The notes: generated from the letters alone by a model not told the origin. A DNA stretch of 45,616 bases from Frankia sp. AgB1.9 (GCF_016786355.1 NZ_JADWYX010000073.1:1-45616); one strand, 5' to 3'; positions 32,960-41,130 are shown, numbered from the stretch's first letter. Made by a program: numbers and translations.

Positions 32960-33763
32960 CTACTCGGCCGGGGTCTCGTTCGCCGGTGGCTCCTGCGCTG
33001 CGGCGGGGGCCTCGGCCGCAGCGGCTCCGGTCCCGGTGGCGTCGGTCCCGGCGGCGTCGGACGGCTCGCCGGCGAGCAGCAGGTAGAGGGCACGTCGGGC
33101 GTCGGTGAGCACCTTGTGCGCGGCGGCGGTCTGGCCCGCGTCGCCGGCTCGGGCCACCTGCCAGACGGCACCGGACAGCTCCTGAACGGCGCCGAGCAGG
33201 TCGACGCCGCCGGCACGGCCGGCCCTGGCGGTGAACGCCGCGAACGGGTCGCCGATCGTGTCCCGGTTCTTGGCGAGGTGGGCCTGCCCGGCCTCGGTGA
33301 TCGTGACCAGCCGGCGTCCGCCGTCGGCCGTGACCGTGACCAGGCCCTCGTCCTCGAGCTGGCTGATCGTCGGGTAGACCGCGCCGGGGCTGGGCTGCCA
33401 GGCGCCGCCGGTGCGCTCCGCGATCGCCTGCATCAGCTGGTAGCCGTGCCGCGGGCCGTCGGCCAGCAGCAACAGGACGGCGGCGCGTACGTCGCCGCGA
33501 CCGGCGCGGCCGCGGCCGCCTCCGCCGCCGCGGTGGCCGGCCCGCAGCCGCGGTCCCCAGGGACCGGGCCCCCAGGGACCGGCACCGGGGCCGGGGCCCA
33601 TGGGGGGCGGGCCGGGAATCGGGCCCAGGTCGCCTGGAACCGGGCCCATGCCCGGACCCGGGTGGTGCCCGTGCCAGTGGCCGTGCCGGCGGAACGGGCC
33701 GTGGTGCAGCCGTGGGTCAGCGCCGGATCCATCCGGAGCTGATCTGTGGTGGTGGGACTTCAT
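32960..33763 (-). CDS. PadR-family transcriptional regulator with His/Gly/Pro-rich N-terminus
   Basis: The 267-residue protein has a His-rich head (SHHHRS, LHHGPFRRHGHWHGHHPG), a Gly/Pro tract to about residue 90, then a PadR winged helix (VRAAVLLLLADGPRHGYQLM, SPGAVYPTISQLEDEGLV, GGRRLVTITEAGQ). A helical dimerisation region (about 190-235) and an acidic Ala-rich tail follow. The histidines could bind metal, but many actinobacterial PadR proteins carry such heads. The ATG is preceded by AAGGAGA. The palindrome CGATATATCG overlapping its own -10 suggests autoregulation. The redox operon just upstream on the same strand is a possible second target. Confidence 0.88.
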   Translation of the reverse strand: MKSHHHRSAPDGSGADPRLHHGPFRRHGHWHGHHPGPGMGPVPGDLGPIPGPPPMGPGPGAGPWGPGPWGPRLRAGHRGGGGGRGRAGRGDVRAAVLLLLADGPRHGYQLMQAIAERTGGAWQPSPGAVYPTISQLEDEGLVTVTADGGRRLVTITEAGQAHLAKNRDTIGDPFAAFTARAGRAGGVDLLGAVQELSGAVWQVARAGDAGQTAAAHKVLTDARRALYLLLAGEPSDAAGTDATGTGAAAAEAPAAAQEPPANETPAE

Positions 33764-33936
33764 GAGGTTTCTCCTTGATGAGGTGCGCGCCAGGCGCGCT
33801 TGATGAAGGTGTGCGGTGGGCGCCGGGTGGCGGGCGGCCGGTGGGCCGTCAGCGCGACCGGGACGCCGGACCGCGGGTGCCGCCGGCCATCCGGCCGTGG
33901 CCCATCAGAGCGGGCCGGTCTTCCAGCGACACGCTC

Positions 33937-33965
33937 ACGATATATCGCGTTAGAACTTAAAGCAA
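33937..33965 (-). promoter_or_regulatory. PadR promoter with overlapping palindromic operator
   Basis: On the minus strand TTGCTT (33960-33965) and TATCGT (33937-33942) are spaced by exactly 17 bases. The perfect palindrome CGATATATCG (33938-33947) covers the -10 and adjoining spacer. It leaves a leader of about 165 bases. The region is markedly AT-rich for this genome. Confidence 0.6.
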
Positions 33966-33976
33966 GGCACTCGAGG

Positions 33977-34288
33977 CTAGGACGCGCGACGCAGGCGTAG
34001 TGCCAGCCGGGGGCAGGTCTCGACGGCGCGCTGCGCGTGCGGAGCCAGGTCGTCGGGGACCGGGATCTCGCGGGCCGGCCGGCCGGTGCCGCGCGCCCCG
34101 TCGCGGGCGGCCACGGCCCGCTCGGCGTCGGACTGGGCAAGCGGGTAACCCCAGCGGTCCTGGACCAGCAGCTCGGGCAGCAGCTCGACGCACCAGCCGC
34201 GGCCGTCGCACACGGACCAGTCCACGCCGAGCATCCACCCGGTCGGCACCAGGCTGGGCCCGGACGTGCGAGAGGAGGCTGACTGCAT
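33977..34288 (-). CDS. [3Fe-4S]-type ferredoxin
   Basis: The 103-residue protein has the ligand pattern C-x5-C (VCDGRGWC) and a distant CP (VETCPRLALRL), giving three cysteines as in actinobacterial 3Fe-4S ferredoxins that serve cytochromes P450 and oxidoreductases. The opening GVDWSVCDGRGWCVELLPEL fits that family. The 25-residue N-terminal extension is unusual but begins at an ATG with GGAAAGGACC upstream; a start at the internal M19 is possible. It is the last gene of the redox operon, 26 bases after the NuoF-like gene, and probably passes electrons to or from that flavoprotein. Confidence 0.85.
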   Translation of the reverse strand: MQSASSRTSGPSLVPTGWMLGVDWSVCDGRGWCVELLPELLVQDRWGYPLAQSDAERAVAARDGARGTGRPAREIPVPDDLAPHAQRAVETCPRLALRLRRAS

Positions 34289-34314
34289 GGTCGGTCCTTT
34301 CCGAACGGGAGAGA

Positions 34315-35643
34315 TCAGCCGCCGGAGCCGGCGCAGCGGCCGGCGGCGTGGGCGTGCAGGTCGGCGGCGAACACGCGCAGCGCGGAGCGGACCAGCCGGG
34401 CCGCGCCGTCGGGGTGGCGGCAGGCGCCACGGCCGTCGACGAGCTCGGCGACCTCGGCCGCCTGCCGTGCCCAGGAGCCGGTCAGGCCACCGCCGCCGGC
34501 CAGCTGCCCGGCGGCCGCGGCCAGCTCCGGCAGCCCAGCGCGGCACGGGCCGCACTGGCCGGCGCTCTGTGCGGCCAGGTAGCCGGCGAGGCGGGCGGTC
34601 TCCGCCAGGCCGCAGGCCCGCGCCGGCAGCACGTGGACGAGTCCGGGCCCCGGGGCGGCGTCCCAGGCGGCGAGTCCCGCGCGGGACAACGGCACGTCGG
34701 GTGTCCGGTCCGCCGACAGCCAGGAACCGCCGTACCCGCCGACCCGGATCGCGCCCGGCCGCTCGGCCGCGCCACCGGCGCGCCCGACGACCTCGGCGAG
34801 CGTCGCGCCGATCGGCACCTCGACCAGCCCGGGGGACACGACAGCCCCGCCGACCGTGACGAGCATCGTGCCCGGCTCATCGACGGTGCCGCGCTCCCGG
34901 AACCAGGCCGCGCCGTGGCGGGCCAGCAGCGCCAGGTGGGCCAGCGTCTCGGCGTTGCAGACGACCAGCGACCTGCGCAACCGGCCCTGGCGGCCGGCGC
35001 CACGGGGTGCCTGCGCGGCGAGCGGCACGAACTGGGGGAACGGTTTCGCCGCACCGCCGTCGACGACCGCCGCGGCGGCGGAGGCCTCGCCGGCGACGAA
35101 CACGCCCGGCGGTGCCAGCCTGACCTCGGCCGGCCGCTGGTCGACGCGGGCGGCGCGACGTTCCGCCAGCGCCCGGCCGACCGCCTCCGCCGCGGGGCCG
35201 GCCTTCACGTACACGTAGGCGTCGGCGGCGGAGACCGCTTCGGCGACCAGCGCCAGGCCGTCGAGCACCAGGTGCGGCGCGCGCGTGAGCAGCCAGGCGT
35301 CCTTGGCGCTCTCCGGCTCGCTCTCGGCCGCGTTCGCGACGACGCTCGCCGGCCCGCTCCACGCCTGGCCGCCCGCGGCGTCCGGCCCGCCGGCGGCGTC
35401 GGGACCGAGCGCGGCGGCGAGCTTGCGCCACATCGGGAAGCCGGCCCCGCCCCGGCCTGTCAGGCCGGCGGCGCGCAGTTCGTCCACCAGCTGTGCCGGC
35501 CGGCCGCGGTAGGGGACCGGTCCGAGCCGGGCCACGTGCTCGGCGAGACTCGCCGCGCCCGCGGCGAGCAGCCGACCGCCGTTTCCCGGCTCCGGCGACA
35601 ACGCTGTCGCCGGAGCCGGGCCGGATTCGGTCGGGGTGGTCAT
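34315..35643 (-). CDS. NuoF-like NADH dehydrogenase flavoprotein
   Basis: The 442-residue protein resembles the 51-kDa subunit of complex I: GLTGRGGAGFPMWRKLAAA (FMN/NAD glycine loop), VVANAAESEPESAKDAWL, an SLBB-like region (about 255-320), and a C-terminal cluster region with GQCGPCRAGLPEL and a later GACRHPDG, matching the CGxCxxC...C 4Fe-4S pattern. The ATG overlaps the previous stop (ATGA) with GGGGAG upstream. Right after the start, a perfect 15-bp inverted repeat sits in the coding sequence. It is not part of a Nuo cluster; instead it pairs with a membrane cytochrome and ferredoxin and may deliver NAD(P)H electrons to them. Confidence 0.85.
   Translation of the reverse strand: MTTPTESGPAPATALSPEPGNGGRLLAAGAASLAEHVARLGPVPYRGRPAQLVDELRAAGLTGRGGAGFPMWRKLAAALGPDAAGGPDAAGGQAWSGPASVVANAAESEPESAKDAWLLTRAPHLVLDGLALVAEAVSAADAYVYVKAGPAAEAVGRALAERRAARVDQRPAEVRLAPPGVFVAGEASAAAAVVDGGAAKPFPQFVPLAAQAPRGAGRQGRLRRSLVVCNAETLAHLALLARHGAAWFRERGTVDEPGTMLVTVGGAVVSPGLVEVPIGATLAEVVGRAGGAAERPGAIRVGGYGGSWLSADRTPDVPLSRAGLAAWDAAPGPGLVHVLPARACGLAETARLAGYLAAQSAGQCGPCRAGLPELAAAAGQLAGGGGLTGSWARQAAEVAELVDGRGACRHPDGAARLVRSALRVFAADLHAHAAGRCAGSGG
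35585..35620 (-). repeat. Perfect 15-bp inverted repeat inside the NuoF-like gene start
   Basis: CCCGGCTCCGGCGAC (35585-35599) and GTCGCCGGAGCCGGG (35606-35620) are exact inverted repeats around a six-base loop. They cover codons about 8-20 of the NuoF-like gene, within 60 bases of its ATG. In RNA this is a very stable hairpin close to the ribosome site. Confidence 0.9.
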
Positions 35644-36302
35644 CGGGCCAGCTCCCCGCCGGCGGGGCCCGCGGCGTTCGGCCGGGGCACCGTCGGCTGG
35701 TAGAGCTGGCCGAGCGGGCGGGGCATCGGCTGGGCCGGGACGGTCGCGGCTGGCCGGGCGGCCCCGGCCCGGTCGGCCTGGAAGGACGCCGAGCAGCGCC
35801 AGCCGACGGCGAGCACGACCGCGAGCGAACAGACCACCGCGACGGTGAGCTGCCACCAGGTGCCGACGTCGGTGCCAGCCCCGAGCGAGTGGATGAACGC
35901 CACCGGCCAGGCGGCGTAGGCGGCCCAGTGGACGCCGCGCCAGACCCGCACGCCGATCCGCTGGCGCAGCAGGCTGCTGATGACCACCGCGAGCAGCAGG
36001 TCGGCGGCGCAGGTCCCGAGCCCGACCCACAGCGGCCGGTACCCGGCGGCGAAGGGCACCACCGTGTCGATCACCGCGATGTGGGCCAGCGGGTCGAGCA
36101 CCAGCGTGGTCACGTGGATCACCAGCAGGGCCAGCGCCAGCAGGCTCGCGTTGCGGTGCACGGCCGCGAGCGCGAAGCCCGGCAGCCCCGCCGCCGGCTG
36201 ACCCTTCCTGGCCACGATCCCGAGCACGAGCGTCAACGTCAGCACCAGCAGGAGCGTCAGCCCGGTACCGCGAGCGGTGTACCAGAGGACGTTCTGGCTC
36301 AT
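35640..36302 (-). CDS. Ferric reductase-like transmembrane cytochrome b
   Basis: The 220-residue protein has about six membrane helices and two His pairs suited to bind two b-hemes: H49 and H63 (AAVHRN, LVIHVTT) and H125 and H138 (RGVHWAA, VAFIHSLG). That is the ferric-reductase/YedZ core without the cytoplasmic FAD/NAD domain, which could be supplied by the NuoF-like protein. The tail after residue 180 is Pro/Ala-rich. Start and stop overlap both neighbours as ATGA. It would carry electrons across the membrane to an outside acceptor. The acceptor is not identifiable. Confidence 0.88.
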   Translation of the reverse strand: MSQNVLWYTARGTGLTLLLVLTLTLVLGIVARKGQPAAGLPGFALAAVHRNASLLALALLVIHVTTLVLDPLAHIAVIDTVVPFAAGYRPLWVGLGTCAADLLLAVVISSLLRQRIGVRVWRGVHWAAYAAWPVAFIHSLGAGTDVGTWWQLTVAVVCSLAVVLAVGWRCSASFQADRAGAARPAATVPAQPMPRPLGQLYQPTVPRPNAAGPAGGELAR

Positions 36303-37378
36303 CGGGCCGCCTCGGAGCGCGACAGCGCCAGCGGGCCGGTGCGCAGCCAGTCGGTCGGCGTCGGGTCGTCGTCGGGCCAGCCGTTGACGGTGACGACCGC
36401 GCCGTCCGCGCCGACCAGCCGGGCCGGCAGGCCGAGCGCGGTCAGCCAGCCGACGGCGCCCCGGCCCCGGACCAGCGCGGCGGTCGTCGCCGTGTTCGCG
36501 GCCAGGCAGCTGGTCGCGGCGACGGTGACCGTCCGCCAGACGACCGGCGCGGGCCGGCAGGTACGCGGGTCGAGGATGTGGTGCAGGACGCGGCCCTCAC
36601 GCCGCCAGCGCCGGCCGATCGTGCTCGACGTGGCCAGCGCGCCGCCGGCGGCGAGCGTCACCGAGCCGGCCGGCTCGCCCGGCCGGTCCTGGACGTGCAC
36701 CCGCCACCCACCGGCGGGCGGCGCCCCCGCGGTAGCCAGGTCGCCCCCCAGGCTGACCAACGCGCCGGTGCCGAGCCGGTCGGCGACGAGGGCGGCGCAG
36801 CGGTCGGCGGTGTGTGCCTTCGCGGTCGCGCCCAGGTCCAGCTGGATGCCCGCCGGGACGGTGACCTGGTCACCGTCGAGCGTGATCCGCCGCCACGCCG
36901 GCCCGCGCCGGACCGCCAGGCCGGCTGTCGCGCTCTCGCCCGGCTCGTCTGGGTGGTCCCGGCGGCGGCGATGGGCCGGGCGGCGGCGGTCGACGGGGAT
37001 CAGGGCGATGTCCCGGTCGTAGCCGAGCGCGGCGAGCGGGCCGCCGAGCGTCGGGTCGACATCCCCGTTGGTCGACGCGGCCGCGGTCAGTGCGACGCCG
37101 ATCAGCTCGGCGAGCACCGGGCTGACCCGGCGCGGCTCACCGCCGGCCGCCGCGAGCCGGCTGACCTCCGAGTCGTCCCGGAACCGGCTGGCGGCCGCGT
37201 CCACCGCCGCGAGCTGGTCGACGACGATCCGGTGCGCCTCGTCGAGCGTCGCCGGGTCGGTGACGACGAGGCGGGCCTTCGTGCTCCAGACCGACCACTC
37301 GGCCGAGGCCGGCTCGGGCTGGAGCCTGGGCTCAGGGTCGACCTCGACCGGGGCGGGGCGCGGCGTTCGGTCGGGCAT
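36299..37378 (-). CDS. apbE: ApbE-family FAD:protein FMN transferase
   Basis: The 359-residue protein contains the ApbE blocks FRDDSEVSRLAA, TNGDVDPTLGGPLAALGYD, IQLDLGATAKAHTADR, ALVSLGGDLATAG and HHILDPRTCRPA, the last including the metal and FAD site. These enzymes attach FMN covalently to Thr or Ser of a partner protein, often in electron-transfer chains beside the membrane. No clear signal peptide or lipobox is seen, so it may act inside. The start ATG lies one base after the stop of the small membrane protein, and its stop overlaps the cytochrome start. An expected FMN-binding target domain is not visible in the operon. Confidence 0.92.
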   Translation of the reverse strand: MPDRTPRPAPVEVDPEPRLQPEPASAEWSVWSTKARLVVTDPATLDEAHRIVVDQLAAVDAAASRFRDDSEVSRLAAAGGEPRRVSPVLAELIGVALTAAASTNGDVDPTLGGPLAALGYDRDIALIPVDRRRPAHRRRRDHPDEPGESATAGLAVRRGPAWRRITLDGDQVTVPAGIQLDLGATAKAHTADRCAALVADRLGTGALVSLGGDLATAGAPPAGGWRVHVQDRPGEPAGSVTLAAGGALATSSTIGRRWRREGRVLHHILDPRTCRPAPVVWRTVTVAATSCLAANTATTAALVRGRGAVGWLTALGLPARLVGADGAVVTVNGWPDDDPTPTDWLRTGPLALSRSEAAR

Positions 37379-37379
37379 G

Positions 37380-37676
37380 TCAGCTGCCGCCCGTCTGGCC
37401 GTGAAAGGCGCCGCCGGAGCCGTTGTCGCCCGAGACCAGGCCGGAGCCGCCGCTGTTGTCGAGGAGCGTCCCGTCCTGGGACGTCGTCCCGGTTCCGCTG
37501 CCCGTCTGGTCGTCGCTGCTGGAGGTGCTGGCTGCGGCGGCACTGTGCTCGTGGGCGAGGAGACCGAACGTGACCACGGCGGCGGCACTGGCGACGACCA
37601 CGCCGGTCGTCACTCGTCCCGTCCGGCGCAGGCCGTCCTCCCGGGACGGCCGGGCCGCCGCGTCGCGCGATGCCAT
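37380..37676 (-). CDS. Small single-pass membrane protein with Ser/Gly-rich tail
   Basis: The 98-residue protein has a basic start (MASRDAAARPSREDGLRRTG), one hydrophobic helix (VTTGVVVASAAAVVTFGLLA) and a low-complexity external tail rich in Ser, Gly, Thr and Asp. The ATG has GGAGGGA eight bases upstream, and the stop is one base from the ApbE start, so it heads the redox operon. In related operons this position may be taken by an FMN-binding protein; here the tail (TSQDGTLLDNSGGSG) is too short for that domain. It could be a degenerate target or a linker. I do not recognise a family. Confidence 0.7.
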   Translation of the reverse strand: MASRDAAARPSREDGLRRTGRVTTGVVVASAAAVVTFGLLAHEHSAAAASTSSSDDQTGSGTGTTSQDGTLLDNSGGSGLVSGDNGSGGAFHGQTGGS

Positions 37677-38190
37677 GGACTGTCCCTCCGTCGGCTGCTC
37701 GCGGACCGTCCCCGCCCCAGGCCCGCCGGGCCCAGTCGGGCCTGTCGGGCATCGGTGCGCGTGCAACGGTTGCCTACCTCTCCAGGGTGAGCCTCAACCC
37801 TTGGAGATGGCTGAGAAATCTCTGTGCGGAGGCGATCAGGCTCGCCAGTGCCAGTGCCAGTGCCAGTGCCAGTGCGGGTGCCTGCCTGTGCTGGTGCCGC
37901 TGGTGCGTGGGGTGGCGGTGGCGCACGCCTGTCCGCGCCCCGGGCGCGCAGGGCTTGCCGTGATGGGGTCTGCGTGGCGTTCAGGTGGGCTGTGATGCGC
38001 CGTCTTCCGGCTCTGGAGGTCGGTTCTCTGAATCCTGGTGCTTACCGCTTGCCAGAAAGATTGCTTTCTCATGGCTGTCGTAATCTGCCGATCCGACGAG
38101 GCATCTTTCTCGGGATTCGTCAAATAGTGTCCAGGGAGTTGTGGGTAACGCGGGTTGGACGGTTGTTCGACACCGTGATTTCGTTGGGGC
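37677..38190. other. Intergenic region with hexanucleotide repeat and AT-richer half
   Basis: This 514-base divergent region should contain the redox-operon promoter and the HNH gene promoter. The right half (about 38020-38190) is clearly lower in GC than its surroundings. Short inverted repeats are AGAAAG/CTTTCT (38054-38069) and GAGAT/ATCTC (about 37804-37822). I see no convincing gene in it. Confidence 0.5.
37844..37873. repeat. (GCCAGT)x5 hexanucleotide repeat
   Basis: Five perfect GCCAGT units begin at 37844 and a sixth degenerate unit (GCGGGT) follows. It lies upstream of the redox operon in non-coding DNA. Such repeats can vary in copy number by slippage. Confidence 0.9.
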
Positions 38191-40605
38191 ATGTCGATAG
38201 GAGCGAGGAGTCCGCGACACCACACGCTCGCCGAGTTGGATGACGTGGGTGTCGCTCTGGAGAAACTGACCGGCGCGAACCTGTGGGCGTTGACTGAAAG
38301 CGAGGTGCTGGCGGTCCTGGACAGCGCCGAACGGGCCTCACGGCTGCTGGCCGCGTTAAAACTGGCCGCGGTCCGCGAGATACACGGGCGAGACCTGCGC
38401 CCGGTGTTCGGCGACGAGTATCTGCCCACCGTCGAGGATCTCCTGCGCCAGCAACTGAAGCTGCGGGCCGCGGAGGCTCGCCGCACCGTTGGCCTGGCCC
38501 GCGACCTCGACACGACGTATCCCCGGGTCGGCGCCGCCCTGACCAGCGCCGTGATCAGCCATGGCCAGGCGGACGCCATCGTCGCCGCGCTGAACTCCCT
38601 GCCTCCCGACACCCCGACCGAACAGCGCGACTGGGTCGAGACTTTCCTATTGGCCCAGGCCGAGGTTCTCGACGCGGGTCAGCTCGCCATTCTCGGCAAG
38701 ACCATTCGTGCCCGCATCCGCGACGAGCTTCACCCTCCAGGCAGCGACCCCGGAGACGACGGCGACCAGGCCCGCCGCCGCGAACTGCACCTCACCGACC
38801 AGCCCGACGGAACCACCCGCGTCACCGGAACGCTGGACGCCGAAGCCGCGGCGGCGATGCGCGCCGCGCTTGAACCACTCGCCAAGCCTCGCCCGCTCGG
38901 CGAGAGCCCGGAGGACCGCCGGACGGTTCCCCAGCTGCGAGCGGACGCCCTGGTCGAGATCATCGATCGAGTCCTGGCCACGGGCACGCTGCCGCTGTCT
39001 CGGGGGACCCGTCCGCATCTCACTGTCATCACGACGGTCGACGGGTTGCTGGGCCGGCCGGGCGGCGCGCCGGCCGCTACGGGCTACGGGATGCCGCTTT
39101 CCCGTGCCGCGCTCGAACGGCTCGGCTGCGACGCGGACCTGACCCACATCCTGCTCTCCAAGGAAGGTATGCCTCTGGAGCTTGGCCGCACCCGTCGCAT
39201 CGTGCCGCCCTGGCTACGCCGAGCGCTGGTCGCGCGGGATGGCGGGTGTGCCTTCCCGCAATGCCCGAAGCCTGCGGCCTGGGCGGACGCCCATCACATC
39301 GTTCCATGGGCTGCTCGCGGTGATACCAACCTCGGTAACACCGTGCTGTTGTGCCCTTTCCATCACAGGGTGGTCCATCGGGGTGAATGGGTCGTGGTGA
39401 TGGGCTCCGACGGTCATCCGAGCTTTGTGCCGCCGTATTTCGTCGATCCGGTACGCCAGCCCCGCCGAAATCCGCTCCACCGCGATCTCGACCATCTTTA
39501 CACCGGGAGTTGGGAGCCTCCGGACGTCGTGGGCCGGTCGCGGGGGACGCAATCAGGCGCGCAGCAGCGTGACGGGGCGGCCCCGGGGAGTGGTGACGAT
39601 GCCGAACTGGGTGCGCTGGGCGATGGGGGCGGCGGTTGGGCGGCGGTCGAAGATGACGAGGGTGCCGGTGTCGAGGCCGAGGGCGTCGAGGTAGGCGTCG
39701 AGCTGGCCGATGCCGTCGCGGGTGGGGTCACCCTTGTCGGGGCGGTGAACCTTGATCTCCAGGGCCTCGCGCTGCAGGGCCGCGTTGCGGTCGGCGTCGG
39801 TGTAGGGCCAGCGCACGAGCAGGTCTACCCGGCCGCGGCCGACGCCGTACTCGCGGTCCACATAGCCCCCGCCATTCACGACCCGCTGCAGGAAGGCCAT
39901 CAGGATCAGGTGGGGAGCGGCCTCGCGGTACAGCTGGGCCGCGGCGAGCATGTCGCCGTTCTCGCGCCAGAAGCCGGCGAACGACTCGAGGATCGCGCGA
40001 AAGTCGAGCCGGCCGTCGGCCCGGACGAACGAGCTCGGGCTCGCCGTCACATTCGCCTGCACCCCGGCGGCGAGCACCCGTGGAATGACTTCCCGGTAGA
40101 TCGGGTTCGCGACCTGGACGGGGTCGGTCTGTTTGATCAGGCCGAGGTCGCGGACATAGCTGAGATCGTCGTCGTACGGATCGACCTTCGTCAGCTCACC
40201 GGCGAGCATCGGCTCGATGACCCGGCGGACCCGGGGCTCCGTGAGCTTGTCGACGAGCGAGTCCAGATGGGTCGCCCGCGCCAGGATGAGCCGTTCCTTG
40301 GCCCGGTCCAGATGGGCGGTGGTGATGGGCACGTCCACCGGCACGGCCATGTTGCGGACGACCTCCCGGGCCAGCGCGTTGACCAGCCAGGGCTGTCCGG
40401 CGGTCAGCTCGAAGGCCCGGCTCAGGGCATCGGGGGTGAACTCCTGGCCGGTGTCCGCGGTGTGCTGGCCATAAAGGCTGTGCACCTCGTCCTCGGTGAA
40501 GTCGCCCAGCCGCAGCGACTCCACCTTGACGTTGAACGGGCTGGCGGTGCCGAGCCGGCTCGGGTCGCCGCCGGAGGCGGCTTTATAGTCGCGGACGTCC
40601 CGTAG
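38191..40605 (+). CDS. DUF222-HNH (13E12-type) endonuclease with lost stop codon
   Basis: The frame encodes 804 residues. The first about 440 are a normal DUF222 protein: the helical region (SAERASRLLAALKLAAVREI, GLARDLDTTYPRVGAAL, SHGQADAIVAALNSLP) and a C-terminal HNH nuclease with CAFPQCPKP, ADAHHIVPWA, NTVLLCPFHH and VVHRGEW. Family members usually end near here. After about 39540 the frame continues to 40605 antisense to the AAA ATPase gene, and that part looks like shadow translation (GGGGWAAVEDDEGAG). The natural stop therefore seems lost. These genes are multicopy and repeat-like in actinobacteria; a role as nuclease is inferred. The ATG has no strong ribosome site, and the start could lie later. 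Confidence 0.75.
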   Translation: MSIGARSPRHHTLAELDDVGVALEKLTGANLWALTESEVLAVLDSAERASRLLAALKLAAVREIHGRDLRPVFGDEYLPTVEDLLRQQLKLRAAEARRTVGLARDLDTTYPRVGAALTSAVISHGQADAIVAALNSLPPDTPTEQRDWVETFLLAQAEVLDAGQLAILGKTIRARIRDELHPPGSDPGDDGDQARRRELHLTDQPDGTTRVTGTLDAEAAAAMRAALEPLAKPRPLGESPEDRRTVPQLRADALVEIIDRVLATGTLPLSRGTRPHLTVITTVDGLLGRPGGAPAATGYGMPLSRAALERLGCDADLTHILLSKEGMPLELGRTRRIVPPWLRRALVARDGGCAFPQCPKPAAWADAHHIVPWAARGDTNLGNTVLLCPFHHRVVHRGEWVVVMGSDGHPSFVPPYFVDPVRQPRRNPLHRDLDHLYTGSWEPPDVVGRSRGTQSGAQQRDGAAPGSGDDAELGALGDGGGGWAAVEDDEGAGVEAEGVEVGVELADAVAGGVTLVGAVNLDLQGLALQGRVAVGVGVGPAHEQVYPAAADAVLAVHIAPAIHDPLQEGHQDQVGSGLAVQLGRGEHVAVLAPEAGERLEDRAKVEPAVGPDERARARRHIRLHPGGEHPWNDFPVDRVRDLDGVGLFDQAEVADIAEIVVVRIDLRQLTGEHRLDDPADPGLRELVDERVQMGRPRQDEPFLGPVQMGGGDGHVHRHGHVADDLPGQRVDQPGLSGGQLEGPAQGIGGELLAGVRGVLAIKAVHLVLGEVAQPQRLHLDVERAGGAEPARVAAGGGFIVADVP

Positions 40606-41130
40606 GCCACAGAGGATTACTGAGGCGGGGAAAGCGTTCGGCCTTTCGGTGAAACCCGCGCGAAGCTGGCGGAGCACGTTGATCAGGCTTTGCCCCTGGA
40701 TGGCATCGATCTCATCGAAGAACAGCACCAACGGACGCGGACAGGCCTTGGCCCACGCGGTGAGCCCGCGGCGCAGCATGCTCTCGTCGGGACCATCGGG
40801 CCAGCGCGGCGGCTTCAGTTCGAGTGGCAACGCGGTGTCGGAGCGTTCCTCGATCTCAGAAAGGATCGCGCGCTGCGCCGCCGCATAGTCGTCTCCCGTG
40901 CTTTCCGCCAGTTCGCAGGAGAAGTGCAGCGCCGCGTACCTGCCGCTCGCCGTCAGCTCGGTGGCGAGCGCTCGCAGTGCGGTTGTCTTGCCCGTCTGCC
41001 GGGGCGCGTGGACGACGAAGTACTCGGACTCGTCCACCAGTGCCGGAGCCGCTGGCAGGCGGGTGAGAGCCGGGATCATGTAATGCAGGTCGGGCAGGCA
41101 CGGCCCCGACGTGTTGAACCGGCGTGTCAC
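39553..41130 (-). CDS. AAA-like ATPase with C-terminal PD-(D/E)XK nuclease-like domain
   Basis: The 525-residue protein opens with an ATPase: Walker A VHAPRQTGKTTALR, Walker B LVLFFDEIDAI, sensor-like VILCGLRDVRDY, and a winged-helix-like region (about 250-330). The C-terminus has GRGRVDLLVRWPY and then LEIKVHR, the D...ExK core of PD-(D/E)XK nucleases, followed by GIGQLDAYLDALGLDTGTLVIFDRR. This AAA-plus-nuclease layout is widespread, has uncertain function and is sometimes linked to defence. The GTG start has GGGGGCAGG upstream. Its last 1053 bases overlap the opposite-strand HNH frame. Two 17-bp tandem repeats lie just upstream. Confidence 0.82.
   Translation of the reverse strand: MTRRFNTSGPCLPDLHYMIPALTRLPAAPALVDESEYFVVHAPRQTGKTTALRALATELTASGRYAALHFSCELAESTGDDYAAAQRAILSEIEERSDTALPLELKPPRWPDGPDESMLRRGLTAWAKACPRPLVLFFDEIDAIQGQSLINVLRQLRAGFTERPNAFPASVILCGLRDVRDYKAASGGDPSRLGTASPFNVKVESLRLGDFTEDEVHSLYGQHTADTGQEFTPDALSRAFELTAGQPWLVNALAREVVRNMAVPVDVPITTAHLDRAKERLILARATHLDSLVDKLTEPRVRRVIEPMLAGELTKVDPYDDDLSYVRDLGLIKQTDPVQVANPIYREVIPRVLAAGVQANVTASPSSFVRADGRLDFRAILESFAGFWRENGDMLAAAQLYREAAPHLILMAFLQRVVNGGGYVDREYGVGRGRVDLLVRWPYTDADRNAALQREALEIKVHRPDKGDPTRDGIGQLDAYLDALGLDTGTLVIFDRRPTAAPIAQRTQFGIVTTPRGRPVTLLRA

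Noticed and set aside
38191..39540. DUF222-HNH gene as part of an insertion sequence or group II intron
   Set aside because: No terminal inverted repeats, target duplications, transposase or reverse transcriptase were seen.
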